Assembly: GCA_017643365.1 (NCBI GenBank) | Contig: JAEPNO010000011.1 | Span: 1-64,000, forward strand | From: Balneolaceae bacterium | GTDB lineage: Bacteria; Bacteroidota; Rhodothermia; Balneolales; Balneolaceae | Direction of reading: 5' to 3' | DNA: 64,000 bases | Part shown: positions 17,369 to 26,184 of the stretch, one piece after another | How positions within the stretch are numbered: position 1 is the first letter of the stretch | Layout of the letters: every line of letters starts with the position of its first letter | Translations under genes and position numbers: made by a program | The notes under the pieces: model-generated | Seen by the model: only the letters and a program-made list of their open reading frames with translations | The model's database searches: none | Told to the model about the DNA's origin: nothing

Positions 17369-18874
17369 ATGACTTATATCAAAAAACTTTTTAAACAATC
17401 GTTTTTAATCACATTAACAGCAGCGGCGGTAGCTTTATCAAGCTGTGTAACCATCCAAACCAGTCCGGTTTCGGGTAACAAACGAGTGTATGGCTATACC
17501 TGGCAACAAGAGCTGGAAATTGGGCAGGAGGCCGACAGCGAAATCATCGCGCAATACGGTTTGTACGATGATCCGGAACTCGCAGAATATGTGGATCGTT
17601 TAGGACAGGAATTGCTGGAGGTGAGTCATTTTAATCGCGAAGACACGCCGGCAGAATATCGAAATACGCCATTCACTTTTAGAGTACTCAATAGCCCGGT
17701 GGTGAATGCGTTTGCGTTACCCGGTGGCTACGTGTATGTAACTCGGGGCTTGCTTTCACATCTGGATAACGAAGCTCAGTTGATGGTGGTTCTGGGGCAT
17801 GAGATTGGTCATGTTGCTGCACGGCATGCATCCCAACGAGCGGCCGATCAGCAGTTCGGGCAATTAGCAGTGATAGGTTCTGCGATTATTGGTGAAAGCT
17901 TGGGTTACGATGGTGGGCAGATCCTACAGCTTAGTGGCACAACAGCACAGCTTTTATTTTTACGCTACGGCCGTGATGACGAGCGCGAATCAGATCAGCT
18001 TGGTGTTGAATATTCTGCCATGGAAGGTTACGAAGCGGCTGAAGGGGGTAAGTTTTTTACTTCGTTAAAAAGAATCAGCGAAAAAGCAGGATTTGATATC
18101 CCATCGCATTTATCGTCTCACCCTGATCCGGGCGAGCGTGAAGAAAATATTCCGGAACTTGCGGCAGAATGGGAAGCCCAAGGCTATGAGCAAAGTATTA
18201 TCAACCGCACCGAGTATATGAATATGATTGATGGCTTGATGTATGGCGAAAACCCACGTGAAGGATATGTGGATGGAAATACTTTTTATCATCCCGAATT
18301 AAAATTCCAGTTTGCGGTTCCAGCAGGTTTTTCAGTGGCGAATCAGCCTTCTGCTGTAATTTTATTCAACGAAGCGCAAGATGCTATTGTACAATTCACA
18401 CTGGATGGAGAAAACCCAAATCCAAAGTCATCGGTAAATGCTTTTACCAGCCAGGAAGGGATAAATCTTGAAAACCAAAATGAAATTGTTGTAAATGGAT
18501 ATCCGGGGCATACAGCATTGGTAAACACCACTACTCAGGATGGAACTCCGGTTAAAATTCAGATCAGTGCAGTAAGCTACGATGGTAATTTATATCGCTT
18601 TTTAAGCTACACCACTTCCAATCAATTTAGTTCTTACGCCAATGCATTTAGTGAAGTGTTTACTTCATTCGATGCAGTTGATGATCCTGCTGTGCTAAAC
18701 GTTCAACCGGCACGAATTGAACTACAACGAGTTCGTCAGAGCGGAATTTTTTCAGATTTGATACCTCAAAACCTACCAATGGGTGTTGATCCTTTGGATG
18801 TAGCTATTCTAAATCAGGTAAATCTGGATGATCGGATTGAACGAGGGGCTGTGTTAAAAATCCCAAAAAAATAA
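17369..18874 (+). CDS. M48 family metalloprotease, lipoprotein
   Basis: 501 residues from the ATG at 17369. It has a lipoprotein signal with the modified Cys at about 26 (VALSSCVTIQ). The M48 zinc site is HEIGH (residues 144-148), and the third ligand is Glu in DERESDQLGVEYS. This is followed by the conserved GGKFFTSLKR and LSSHPDPGEREENI. The C-terminal 230 residues add a beta domain and a LysM-like tail (VAILNQVNLDDRIERGAVLKI). Members such as BepA/LoiP act in outer-membrane protein quality control on the periplasmic face, which is the likely role here. It is divergent from the membrane protein gene at 17285. Confidence 0.9.
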   Translation: MTYIKKLFKQSFLITLTAAAVALSSCVTIQTSPVSGNKRVYGYTWQQELEIGQEADSEIIAQYGLYDDPELAEYVDRLGQELLEVSHFNREDTPAEYRNTPFTFRVLNSPVVNAFALPGGYVYVTRGLLSHLDNEAQLMVVLGHEIGHVAARHASQRAADQQFGQLAVIGSAIIGESLGYDGGQILQLSGTTAQLLFLRYGRDDERESDQLGVEYSAMEGYEAAEGGKFFTSLKRISEKAGFDIPSHLSSHPDPGEREENIPELAAEWEAQGYEQSIINRTEYMNMIDGLMYGENPREGYVDGNTFYHPELKFQFAVPAGFSVANQPSAVILFNEAQDAIVQFTLDGENPNPKSSVNAFTSQEGINLENQNEIVVNGYPGHTALVNTTTQDGTPVKIQISAVSYDGNLYRFLSYTTSNQFSSYANAFSEVFTSFDAVDDPAVLNVQPARIELQRVRQSGIFSDLIPQNLPMGVDPLDVAILNQVNLDDRIERGAVLKIPKK

Positions 18875-18879
18875 CTACA

Positions 18880-18913
18880 AAAAGGGAGCTCATCACCACA
18901 ACGAGCTCCCTTC
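18880..18913 (-). terminator. Terminator between convergent M48 and TorF-like genes
   Basis: A perfect 10-bp stem AAGGGAGCTC / GAGCTCCCTT with a 12-base loop. Only the minus strand continues into TTTTTG, so it mainly ends the porin/amt operon. It can also fold in plus-strand transcripts from the M48 gene. Confidence 0.8.
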
Positions 18914-18930
18914 ATGCAGTCAGAGATTGG

Positions 18931-19611
18931 TTAAAGCGAGAATCCGAAAAACAAAAAGCTAACTTCTTGATAAGGATTGATTACATAACTGGTAAACACC
19001 GGTAACGAAAACGAATCTGTTATCACGATTTCTTTGGAAGCGGATAACCCAATTTCCTGCACGGCTGCATCGGCATTTCCATACCATGCACTTTCGGTTG
19101 GTACGATTCCAATGAAAGCTTCCAAACTAACATCATCCACTTCGAAAGGATAAGAAGCACTTAGATAAATGGAATTATCAGGATCGTTCATCACATTCAT
19201 GTAAGCCGATAAAGAGAAAGCACCGGAGTAACTTACAAAAGGCTCAATAACGTGATTACCATCTGCATCGAAAGTGGTAAATGTGCCGGGTGCAGCAGGG
19301 AAATAGTAATCGGTTAGGCCAAATGATACCGACGATGATTCGTCTATATCAACGGAGTACGAGAGGTAGAGATCGAGTTCATTCGCACCCCCACCTGTGT
19401 TTGCATACGAGCCCCACGCGCCTATTTCGAAACCACCGCTTGCATAGGCAATGCCGGGTTGAATGCTTAACGATTGTCCGAAATCGATTCCACGCCATAC
19501 ATAGCGGCTTACAACATCGGTTCCAAAGCTAACCTGTGCGATAGATTTTGTACTTCCTGCGGCGAGAATAAAGGCCAATGTGAGAAGCGTAATTTTACTA
19601 AATAATTTCAT
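18931..19611 (-). CDS. TorF-like putative outer-membrane porin (Gcw_chp family)
   Basis: 226 residues with Sec signal peptide ending SIAQ. The mature part begins VSFGTDVVSRYVWRGIDFGQ, the signature of the Gcw_chp/TorF family (SxYVWRG), and is a series of amphipathic beta strands with an aromatic C-terminus (FLFFGFSL) fitting a small outer-membrane barrel. It lies 84 bases downstream of amt on the same strand and is probably co-transcribed. The pairing suggests it admits ammonium or another small nitrogen compound through the outer membrane; that link is inferred from context. Confidence 0.85.
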   Translation of the reverse strand: MKLFSKITLLTLAFILAAGSTKSIAQVSFGTDVVSRYVWRGIDFGQSLSIQPGIAYASGGFEIGAWGSYANTGGGANELDLYLSYSVDIDESSSVSFGLTDYYFPAAPGTFTTFDADGNHVIEPFVSYSGAFSLSAYMNVMNDPDNSIYLSASYPFEVDDVSLEAFIGIVPTESAWYGNADAAVQEIGLSASKEIVITDSFSLPVFTSYVINPYQEVSFLFFGFSL

Positions 19612-19695
19612 GATGAGTAATTTTGTGAGTGATGAGTAAACACCGAAGGAAGATAGAGTGAGAATCTCCCTTCGATGAATGTTGAGTGAATAGTG

Positions 19696-21000
19696 TTAAG
19701 CCGGGGCAACAGTTTCCGGGGTGAATTCCGGATAAGCTTCGGCATCGTGTTCGTGTAAATCCAGCCCCATTTCTTCGAGTTCTCCGTTCACACGAAGTGG
19801 AATAATGGCATCAATTCCTTTGAAAATGAGGTAGCTAACAGGAAATGTCCAAGCGAAGGCGGCTAGAATACCAATGGCTTGTACGCCCATTACCGACCAG
19901 CTGAATCCTGCCGAATCGAATAAACCGGCAGCTAAGGTTCCCCAAACTCCGCAAACACCATGTACCGAAACGGCTCCCACGGCATCATCAACATATTTTT
20001 CGATGAATAGCATTGAGTAATGACAAAGTACGCCGGCAATAGCGCCTGCTAGAATGGCAAAAATTGGTGATAAGTTTGCACAACCGGCTGTGATTCCCAC
20101 CAATCCGGCAAGAACGCCATTTAGCGTAACCGCACCGTCCGGTTTACCTGTTGTTACCCAAGTAATCACCATTGCTGCAAATGCGCCCGCACCTGCGGCT
20201 AAAAAGGTGTTTAAAGCAATCAAAGCTACCGAAGTGTCACCTGTGGTTGTAGAGCCGGCGTTAAAGCCAAACCAGCCTAACCAAAGGATGAAAACCCCTA
20301 AAGCTGCCGTTGGTAAACTGTGGCCTTTAATTGTTTGAGGTTTACCATCGATATACTTCCCAACGCGTGGACCTACAACAATTGCTCCGGCTAAAGCCGC
20401 CCATCCGCCCACCGAATGTACAACGGTAGAACCGGCGAAATCGATAAAGCCGAGCTCTTCAAGCCAGCCACTTCCGTTGAATAAACTTCCCCATGCCCAT
20501 GAGCCAAAAATTGGGTAGATGAGCGCCGTAATAACGATGGAGAATATGAGATACGCATTAAAAGCGGTACGTTCAGCTACAGCTCCTGATACGATTGTGG
20601 CTGCGGTTGCCGCAAATACTGCCTGAAAGAAGAAAAAGGTGTACGACCATTCTACCGAGTAATCGCCGATATCCATCAGCATAAAACCATCGGTTCCGAT
20701 CCAGCCACCGGCTGACGTTCCGAACATCAGCCCGAAGCCAACAAAGAAAAAGGCAAGTCCGCCTGCGGAGACGTCCATTACGTTTTTCATGATAATATTT
20801 AAGGCATTTTTAGCCCGTGTAAAACCGACCTCTACCATTGCAAAACCTGCCTGCATAAAAAACACAAGGCACGCCGCGATGATGGTCCATATATAGTTGA
20901 GATTGTTCTGTACCGTCTCTGCTGCTAATTCCTGAGCCTGCACTGAGTTCAGCGTCAATAGAGCAAGTACGCATAGAATTATTTTATTTCTGAACTTCAT
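19696..21000 (-). CDS. amt: Ammonium transporter
   Basis: 434 residues with a cleavable leader (to about residue 23) and eleven transmembrane segments. The twin pore histidines are His195 (STVVHSVGGW) and His347 (VSVHGVCGVWG); FMQAGFAMVEVGFTRAKN and the NxGSTTTGD region are typical of Amt. It conducts ammonia/ammonium across the inner membrane. No glnK (PII) gene lies next to it, and the following gene is a porin-like protein. Upstream on the same strand are a TTG-N22-TATTTTTG promoter and an AAAGCGCTTT palindrome also found before glnA, which points to nitrogen control. Confidence 0.95.
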   Translation of the reverse strand: MKFRNKIILCVLALLTLNSVQAQELAAETVQNNLNYIWTIIAACLVFFMQAGFAMVEVGFTRAKNALNIIMKNVMDVSAGGLAFFFVGFGLMFGTSAGGWIGTDGFMLMDIGDYSVEWSYTFFFFQAVFAATAATIVSGAVAERTAFNAYLIFSIVITALIYPIFGSWAWGSLFNGSGWLEELGFIDFAGSTVVHSVGGWAALAGAIVVGPRVGKYIDGKPQTIKGHSLPTAALGVFILWLGWFGFNAGSTTTGDTSVALIALNTFLAAGAGAFAAMVITWVTTGKPDGAVTLNGVLAGLVGITAGCANLSPIFAILAGAIAGVLCHYSMLFIEKYVDDAVGAVSVHGVCGVWGTLAAGLFDSAGFSWSVMGVQAIGILAAFAWTFPVSYLIFKGIDAIIPLRVNGELEEMGLDLHEHDAEAYPEFTPETVAPA

Positions 21001-21075
21001 TGTTTCTTTTTTTTGTGATGAGTGAGGTGAGATTGCTCTCTAGGCTAAATTAGTTAGGTGAAAATTTATATCAAA

Positions 21076-21108
21076 CAAAAATAATTAATACAAAATATAA
21101 ATTGGCAA
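21076..21108 (-). promoter_or_regulatory. Candidate amt promoter (Bacteroidota-type)
   Basis: The minus strand shows TTG (21108-21106), 22 bases, then TATTTTTG (21083-21076), close to the TTG-N19-23-TAnnTTTG pattern of Bacteroidota sigma-A promoters. It lies 76-108 bases before the amt ATG. Confidence 0.45.
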
Positions 21109-21121
21109 TATATATGAAAGT

Positions 21122-21133
21122 AAAAGCGCTTTT
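21122..21133. promoter_or_regulatory. AAAGCGCTTT palindrome upstream of amt
   Basis: AAAAGCGCTTTT is a perfect 12-bp palindrome 122 bases before the amt ATG and 14 bases upstream of the -33 box. A degenerate second copy, TGAAAACGCTTTTA, is at 21152-21165. The same core occurs before glnA and pckA. Confidence 0.5.
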
Positions 21134-21262
21134 TTGGCTGAATAAAATAGATGAAAACGCTTTTATGCTTAATTCATTTAATTTTGAGAAAAGCAGTTTT
21201 CGTAAAGGGAAACGAAAAGGCATTTGAACTAAAAACTGCCTACATGAAGTAGTACAAAACTG

Positions 21263-21270
21263 TATCTTTG
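21263..21270 (+). promoter_or_regulatory. Candidate -7 box of purB
   Basis: TATCTTTG matches TAnnTTTG and lies 30 bases before the purB ATG. No TTG at the right spacing was found upstream, so only the -7 element is called. Confidence 0.35.
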
Positions 21271-21299
21271 AGCCCGAATTCCTAAAACCAATTTCAATT

Positions 21300-22595
21300 A
21301 TGATCTCGAGATACGCACGTGAAGAAATGTCTTCAATTTGGACCGAAGAAAATCAATTTAATGCCTGGATGGATGTAGAACTGGCCGCTTGTTGGGCGTG
21401 GGCTAAAATCGGGGTTATCCCTATGAAAGATGTAGATACGCTTTATGAGAAAGCCACATTTAAACTAGATCGTATCAAAGAAATTGAGGAGCAAACCCGG
21501 CACGATGTTGTGGCGTTTACCCGAGCTGTTTCGGAAAGCTTAGGCGATGAGAAAAAGTGGGTGCATTACGGTTTAACCTCCACCGATGTTGTAGATACCG
21601 CATGGGGCGTTCGTTTAAAGCAAGCAAATGCGATTATTAAAGATGATTTAGAGCGCATCATTAATGTACTGGCAGAAAAAGCTAAAGCCCATAAATATAC
21701 GGTGATGATGGGTCGTACCCATGGAATCCATGCTGAGCCTACAACCTTTGGGTTAAAGTGCGCGCTTTGGTATGCCGAAATGAAACGGAATCTCGAACGA
21801 TTTGAGAAAGCTGCTGCCGATGTTGAATTTGGGAAGCTATCCGGTTCTGTGGGGACTTTTGCCAATATCCCGCCGGAAGTTGAAACGTATACGTGCGAGA
21901 AATTAGGATTAACTCCGGCGCCGATATCCACACAAACCCTACAACGAGATCGCCATGCGCATTATGTGTCTACTTTGGCATTGATTGGGTCCACTTTAGA
22001 AAAAATGGCGGTGGAAGTTCGACATCTTCAACGAAGTGAAGTACGCGAAGCCGAAGAGGCGTTTCGAAAAGGACAAAAGGGATCGTCGAGTATGCCGCAT
22101 AAACGAAATCCAATCAGCTCAGAGAATATTTCGGGATGTGCACGTGTACTTCGGGGCTACATGGTTACTGCTTTCGAGAATATTCCTTTGTGGCACGAGC
22201 GTGATATTTCACATTCATCAGCGGAGCGGATTATCCTTCCCGACGCAACTATCTTGTTGGATTATATGCTCAATCGATTCGCTAATGTGATGGAGCGATT
22301 GGTGGTATTCGAAGAGAATATGGAAGCTAATATCTGGAAAACGCATGGATTGGTGTTTTCGCAACGGGTGTTGAACAAGCTCATCGAAAAAGGGATGGTA
22401 CGCGAACAAGCTTACGATGCCGTGCAACCTTTGGCCATGCAATCGTGGGAAAATCAGATGCCGTTTAAGCCTATCGTTGAGTCTGATGCATTTATCATGT
22501 CGAACTTGTCACAGGATGAAATCGATGACGCGTTTGATTTGAAACATCATACCCGAAATGTAGATACAATTTTTGAACGGGTTGGATTGGGGTGA
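21300..22595 (+). CDS. purB: Adenylosuccinate lyase
   Basis: 431 residues, fumarase/aspartase superfamily. It cleaves SAICAR to AICAR plus fumarate and adenylosuccinate to AMP plus fumarate in purine synthesis. The signature loop [17 protein letters not shown] (about 260-276) carries the catalytic Ser; [14 protein letters not shown] and the TRHDVVAF and [12 protein letters not shown] segments are also intact. The start ATGATCTCGAGATACGC gives [17 protein letters not shown], the usual N-terminus of short bacterial PurB. It is single and divergent from amt. purE, purK and purD are also in the window but not co-transcribed with it. Confidence 0.97.
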   Translation: MISRYAREEMSSIWTEENQFNAWMDVELAACWAWAKIGVIPMKDVDTLYEKATFKLDRIKEIEEQTRHDVVAFTRAVSESLGDEKKWVHYGLTSTDVVDTAWGVRLKQANAIIKDDLERIINVLAEKAKAHKYTVMMGRTHGIHAEPTTFGLKCALWYAEMKRNLERFEKAAADVEFGKLSGSVGTFANIPPEVETYTCEKLGLTPAPISTQTLQRDRHAHYVSTLALIGSTLEKMAVEVRHLQRSEVREAEEAFRKGQKGSSSMPHKRNPISSENISGCARVLRGYMVTAFENIPLWHERDISHSSAERIILPDATILLDYMLNRFANVMERLVVFEENMEANIWKTHGLVFSQRVLNKLIEKGMVREQAYDAVQPLAMQSWENQMPFKPIVESDAFIMSNLSQDEIDDAFDLKHHTRNVDTIFERVGLG

Positions 22596-22601
22596 ACGAG
22601 G

Positions 22602-22667
22602 AACAAAGTTGCAAAGTGACAGAGTTACAAAGTTAAAGAGTTACAGAGTTACAGAGTTACAGAGTTG
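22602..22667 (+). repeat. Degenerate 8-bp tandem repeat (GAGTTACA)n
   Basis: Just after purB the sequence is built of GAGTTACA units: three perfect copies at 22638-22661, a partial copy after and several decayed copies before (AAGTTGCA, AAGTGACA). Slippage-generated repeat with no coding role. The rest of the 220-base gap to the next gene shows nothing recognisable apart from AT-rich sequence. Confidence 0.7.
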
Positions 22668-22815
22668 GATTGACGATCGACATTTGTGCGTATGTACTTC
22701 ATCACTTATTTGTATTAAGTAATTTCTCATTTAAAATTTAACACTTAGCATTTTGAAGTTGAACGAATACCGTGCTTTTCTCTGTTGAGAAGTTGATTAA
22801 TTTCAATGAAAATAA

Positions 22816-23226
22816 ATGCTCGCAAAACTCTTAGTTGATTTCGGTCTTGTTATCTTAATTTGGATGACCCAACTGATAACTTATCCATCGTTTACAAAAA
22901 TGAACGAAGAGAGTTTATCGGATTGGCATGCATCCTATACTACTCGTATTTCAATTCTTGTAATGCCTTTAATGATTGGGCAGATCGGGCTACATATTTA
23001 CGGACTGATGCAATCAGTACAAGTCTTGCAAATAGTAGCATTGGTGCTGGTGATCTTGACATGGGCAAACACTTTTCTATTTGCCGTGCCTTTACACAAT
23101 CAAATTGCAGTGGGACAGCAAATTTCGAAATCTGCGCGAAAGCTTGTTTCGGTGAATGCATGGCGGACTGGTTTATGGACCATCGTTTTTATCATCGATT
23201 TGCTCCTTTACATTCAAATAAGCTGA
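22816..23226 (+). CDS. Small four-helix membrane protein
   Basis: 136 residues, four predicted transmembrane segments (LVDFGLVILIWMTQLITYP, ISILVMPLMIGQIGLHIYGL, QIVALVLVILTWANTFLFAV, GLWTIVFIIDLLLYIQI). The loop SDWHASYTTRIS between helices one and two and the P-x-H-N (VPLHNQI) before the last helix are noticeable. I do not recognise the family. Three bases separate it from the next membrane protein gene, so the three small membrane genes here form an operon. Confidence 0.72.
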   Translation: MLAKLLVDFGLVILIWMTQLITYPSFTKMNEESLSDWHASYTTRISILVMPLMIGQIGLHIYGLMQSVQVLQIVALVLVILTWANTFLFAVPLHNQIAVGQQISKSARKLVSVNAWRTGLWTIVFIIDLLLYIQIS

Positions 23227-23229
23227 TCT

Positions 23230-23628
23230 ATGTCCACCAAACAAATGTCATTAACGCTACGCATTGCTGCCATCTACAATCTAATTTGGGGAGCTTGGGT
23301 AGTGCTGTTTCCAAATCATTTTTTCGAACTTGTGGGGATGGAGCCTCCAACACATCCGATGATCTGGCAAGGCATGGGAATGGTTATCGGAGTTTATGGA
23401 CTCGGTTATTGGTGGGCAGCTCAAGCGCCATTAACACACTGGCCCATTGTGGTAGTTGGGTTTTTGGGCAAAATTTTCGGACCACTTGGATTCTTGGTTA
23501 ATTATTTGACAGGTGTGGTTCCATTCGGTTTCTTTTTTACACTAATCACCAACGATTTTATTTGGTGGATACCATTTTTCCTCATCATAAATAAAGATTA
23601 TAAGATAGGTAATATCAAATGGATATGA
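23230..23628 (+). CDS. Small integral membrane protein, function unknown
   Basis: 132 residues with about four hydrophobic helices (AAIYNLIWGAWVVLFPNHFFEL, GMGMVIGVYGLGYWWAA, WPIVVVGFLGKIFGPLGFLV, FIWWIPFFLIIN). The N-terminal R.AA.YN..WG...vLFP..fFel is shared with a widespread family of uncharacterised membrane proteins. It is middle gene of the three-gene operon, and its stop overlaps the start of the DoxX-like gene as ATGA. Confidence 0.72.
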   Translation: MSTKQMSLTLRIAAIYNLIWGAWVVLFPNHFFELVGMEPPTHPMIWQGMGMVIGVYGLGYWWAAQAPLTHWPIVVVGFLGKIFGPLGFLVNYLTGVVPFGFFFTLITNDFIWWIPFFLIINKDYKIGNIKWI

Positions 23629-24011
23629 AGAAAGTAAACCTATTTCTACTTGCAGGGTTTTATATCATTGCAGGTTTAAATCATTTTAGAAATCCAGAGT
23701 TTTATCTGGATCTGATTCCTACCTATTTACCTTATCATGACGTTATAAACGTAATTAGCGGAATTGCTGAAATAGGATTAGGGATCGGAGTGTTGTTTCA
23801 GAAAACTAGAAAATGGTCGAGTTATTTACTGGTTGCCATGCTTATCGCATTTATTCCGGCACACATTTATTTCATACAAATCGGAAGTTGTGTTGAAGGT
23901 GGTTTATGCGCCCCGCAATGGGTAGGTTGGGTACGATTGCTCGTTATTCATCCATTGCTGATTTGGTGGGCTTTATCGGTTAATGCAATTGATAAAGGTT
24001 TGAAAAGTTAA
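23625..24011 (+). CDS. DoxX-like membrane protein
   Basis: About 128 residues, four helices. The opening LFLLAGFYIIAGLNHFRNPEFYL and the following ISGIAEIGLGIGVLF resemble the DoxX/DoxD-like family, small membrane proteins sometimes tied to redox processes. I place the start at the ATG at 23625, which gives an ATGA overlap with the preceding gene; an in-frame ATG at 23619 is two codons upstream. Last gene of the small-membrane-protein operon, convergent with the gene at 24076. Confidence 0.75.
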   Translation: MKKVNLFLLAGFYIIAGLNHFRNPEFYLDLIPTYLPYHDVINVISGIAEIGLGIGVLFQKTRKWSSYLLVAMLIAFIPAHIYFIQIGSCVEGGLCAPQWVGWVRLLVIHPLLIWWALSVNAIDKGLKS

Positions 24012-24075
24012 AAGCTTGGTTCAACACAGTTCTTGAAGACTAACTTTGGAAATCGTCTTTGAGATAAAATATTTC

Positions 24076-24801
24076 CTATTGATTTAAAGATCGCAACAGA
24101 TTGGTATTAGCTTTAATAATCTGGCTTTCTAACGTATATAAATCCTCAATAACTGCAATCAAGCCATTCTGATTATCGCTATAAATCATTTTGAGTGCAT
24201 TATCTCCGGCTTTGATGTAAGTGTCGATTAAAGTATTAACAAGGCTAAGTTGTTCTACCAATTCAACATCCATCAAAACAATGGTGTTGGTAGCCTGAGC
24301 CAATTGCCACGATCGATTGCTTACATCGGGAATTTTAAGCTGGATATTTCCTACTCCAAAAAGTTTGAGACTATCTGATTCTATCACTATATCGAATACA
24401 TTATTACCTAAAACGAGCACTCGTTCAGAGCCTTCTTGTTCAATCAATACATTTTCATAATAGTTTTTTTGCCCGAATAGGAGAGAGGTCTTAAAAAACT
24501 GTGCTAATGCTTCGTTGTCGTTTAAATCCACAGAAAAGTCTTGAACCGGTGCTGCTAGTAACAAGTTTTTGTTTGCGTACAAATCCTGTAAAAGAGAAGC
24601 TCTGTAGGCATGTGATTCCTGCAATAGAGAATCATTGCGATTGGCTTCCTGTATGATGGATTCTTTTACTTTATTAAGATTCGCATTTAAAGCCGATGAT
24701 TCCCGCCAGTTATTTAAAACCAAAGCCAGAATAACAGCAAATACTACCGAGACAAATTCAATAACTAATTGCTGTTTATTGATCCTGTTCTTCTTTTTCA
24801 T
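24076..24801 (-). CDS. Single-pass membrane protein, possibly DUF6090-like
   Basis: 241 residues. A basic N-terminus (MKKKNRINKQQ) precedes one transmembrane helix (LVIEFVSVVFAVILALVLNNWRE, about 11-33), then an alpha-helical extracytoplasmic domain. The E..SV.fAVILAL.LNNWRE pattern is typical of the DUF6090-type group common in Bacteroidota. No catalytic motifs are seen. It appears monocistronic. Confidence 0.7.
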   Translation of the reverse strand: MKKKNRINKQQLVIEFVSVVFAVILALVLNNWRESSALNANLNKVKESIIQEANRNDSLLQESHAYRASLLQDLYANKNLLLAAPVQDFSVDLNDNEALAQFFKTSLLFGQKNYYENVLIEQEGSERVLVLGNNVFDIVIESDSLKLFGVGNIQLKIPDVSNRSWQLAQATNTIVLMDVELVEQLSLVNTLIDTYIKAGDNALKMIYSDNQNGLIAVIEDLYTLESQIIKANTNLLRSLNQ

Positions 24802-24874
24802 GATGTACTAAATTTTCAGTAGATAGGAAAAAAGTTCTCGAGTCTAACGAAGGTTTAAATGGATATAATATCCA

Positions 24875-26095
24875 CTATCTAATCATTTTGAATATCCATA
24901 TGGAAGAAATTCCGCTGCCCATTACAAAGACAGTTGCAGCAATTAATGACCAATTTGGTACGCTATATCCAAGTGCGATCAAAACATAAATGCCGACCGG
25001 TAAGAGCAAAAGTCTGCTAATTTCAATGGCCATCAGACGTTTTTTACTGTTTTCGAAAAGCATCCCCAGCATAATGCTCGTCCAAACAATCCAGCTAAGA
25101 AAACCGAGTTTTACCGAGTCGACATAATCTCCATTGGTAAAAAGAAAAAATGCTGTAACTAGCATCAAAGCAATGAATTGAATAAAAATGTAGAGCTTTG
25201 CCCAAATGAAGGAGACATCAGCGTTGTATTTGTGAAACTCTGATTCTGTTGAAGTTGAAGTTTGAACGCCACCTAAGTAATCGGGTAGCCAGCCGGGATG
25301 TTTGAAGAGCATATTCTTGGTGTCGTTCCAGCTTCGCGATTGCTTCACATAACCAAACAAATCGATGTAATGAGCGAAATTAGCATACACGGGATTCCAG
25401 CTATTCAATGATTTAGTGATACCATACGTCGGACGTTCTTCTTCCTCTTGAAAAGTTCCAAACATTCGATCCCAAATTATAAAAACACCAGCGTAATTTT
25501 TGTCGATGTATTTAGGATTGCGGCCATGATGCACTCGATGATGCGAGGGAGTGTTTAAGACCGATTCTAACCAACCGAGTTTGCCCACATGTTCGGTATG
25601 TATCCAAAATTGATACAACAGATTAAAAGCGCCGACAGTAACGAATTGCAATGGGTCGAAGCCAATGAAAGCCAAGGGTAAATAGAAAGGGAAACTCCAT
25701 ACAAAAGCTGTGGAAGATTGACGCAATGCAACTGTGAGGTTGAAATCTTCACTTTGATGATGCACCACATGACCACCCCAAAAAAGGCTAATCTCGTGTG
25801 CCATTCGGTGGCTCCAATAGAAACACAAATCGTAGAGAAAGAACAGAATGATGAATGTGATCCAATTTGCGGGGAGCTCGGTAAATGCAAACAGTTCGAA
25901 GGTAACAGTGTAAATCCCTACGGTTACGACCTTAGTAAAAATCCCACTGATTTGATTCAGCGCACCTAAATTGATATTGGTAATGGCGTCATTAAGGCGA
26001 TAGGTGCGTTTTTTTGTGATAGCTTCGTACACCAATTCGATGCTCATCAACCCAAAAAATATGGGAATCGAAAGAATAACCGGATTTAGATTCAT
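24875..26095 (-). CDS. Sterol desaturase / fatty acid hydroxylase family protein
   Basis: 406 residues, integral membrane di-iron enzyme family. The histidine boxes are HRMAH, HVVHHQSEDFN and HHRVHHGRNPKYIDKNY, all intact, and DRMFGTFQEE follows as usual. Up to eight hydrophobic segments are present, with about 130 residues (four helices) after the hydroxylase domain. Members hydroxylate or desaturate lipids or cleave alkylglycerol ethers; the substrate cannot be told. It sits between a DUF6090-like gene and menE and appears separately transcribed. Confidence 0.88.
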   Translation of the reverse strand: MNLNPVILSIPIFFGLMSIELVYEAITKKRTYRLNDAITNINLGALNQISGIFTKVVTVGIYTVTFELFAFTELPANWITFIILFFLYDLCFYWSHRMAHEISLFWGGHVVHHQSEDFNLTVALRQSSTAFVWSFPFYLPLAFIGFDPLQFVTVGAFNLLYQFWIHTEHVGKLGWLESVLNTPSHHRVHHGRNPKYIDKNYAGVFIIWDRMFGTFQEEEERPTYGITKSLNSWNPVYANFAHYIDLFGYVKQSRSWNDTKNMLFKHPGWLPDYLGGVQTSTSTESEFHKYNADVSFIWAKLYIFIQFIALMLVTAFFLFTNGDYVDSVKLGFLSWIVWTSIMLGMLFENSKKRLMAIEISRLLLLPVGIYVLIALGYSVPNWSLIAATVFVMGSGISSIWIFKMIR

Positions 26096-26184
26096 AGAGG
26101 GAATCTAAGTGGTGATAAGAATTACATCAAGAAGTAAAATGCTTTTGGTGGATGTTCAGAAGGTTTGCGATGAAGTTTAGCGGA

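Noticed and set aside
22860-23501. 213-codon plus-strand frame rich in Cys, His and Ser across the small membrane proteins
   Set aside because: It overlaps two well-formed membrane protein genes in another frame and has no domain. Its composition is that of a shifted reading of hydrophobic codons.
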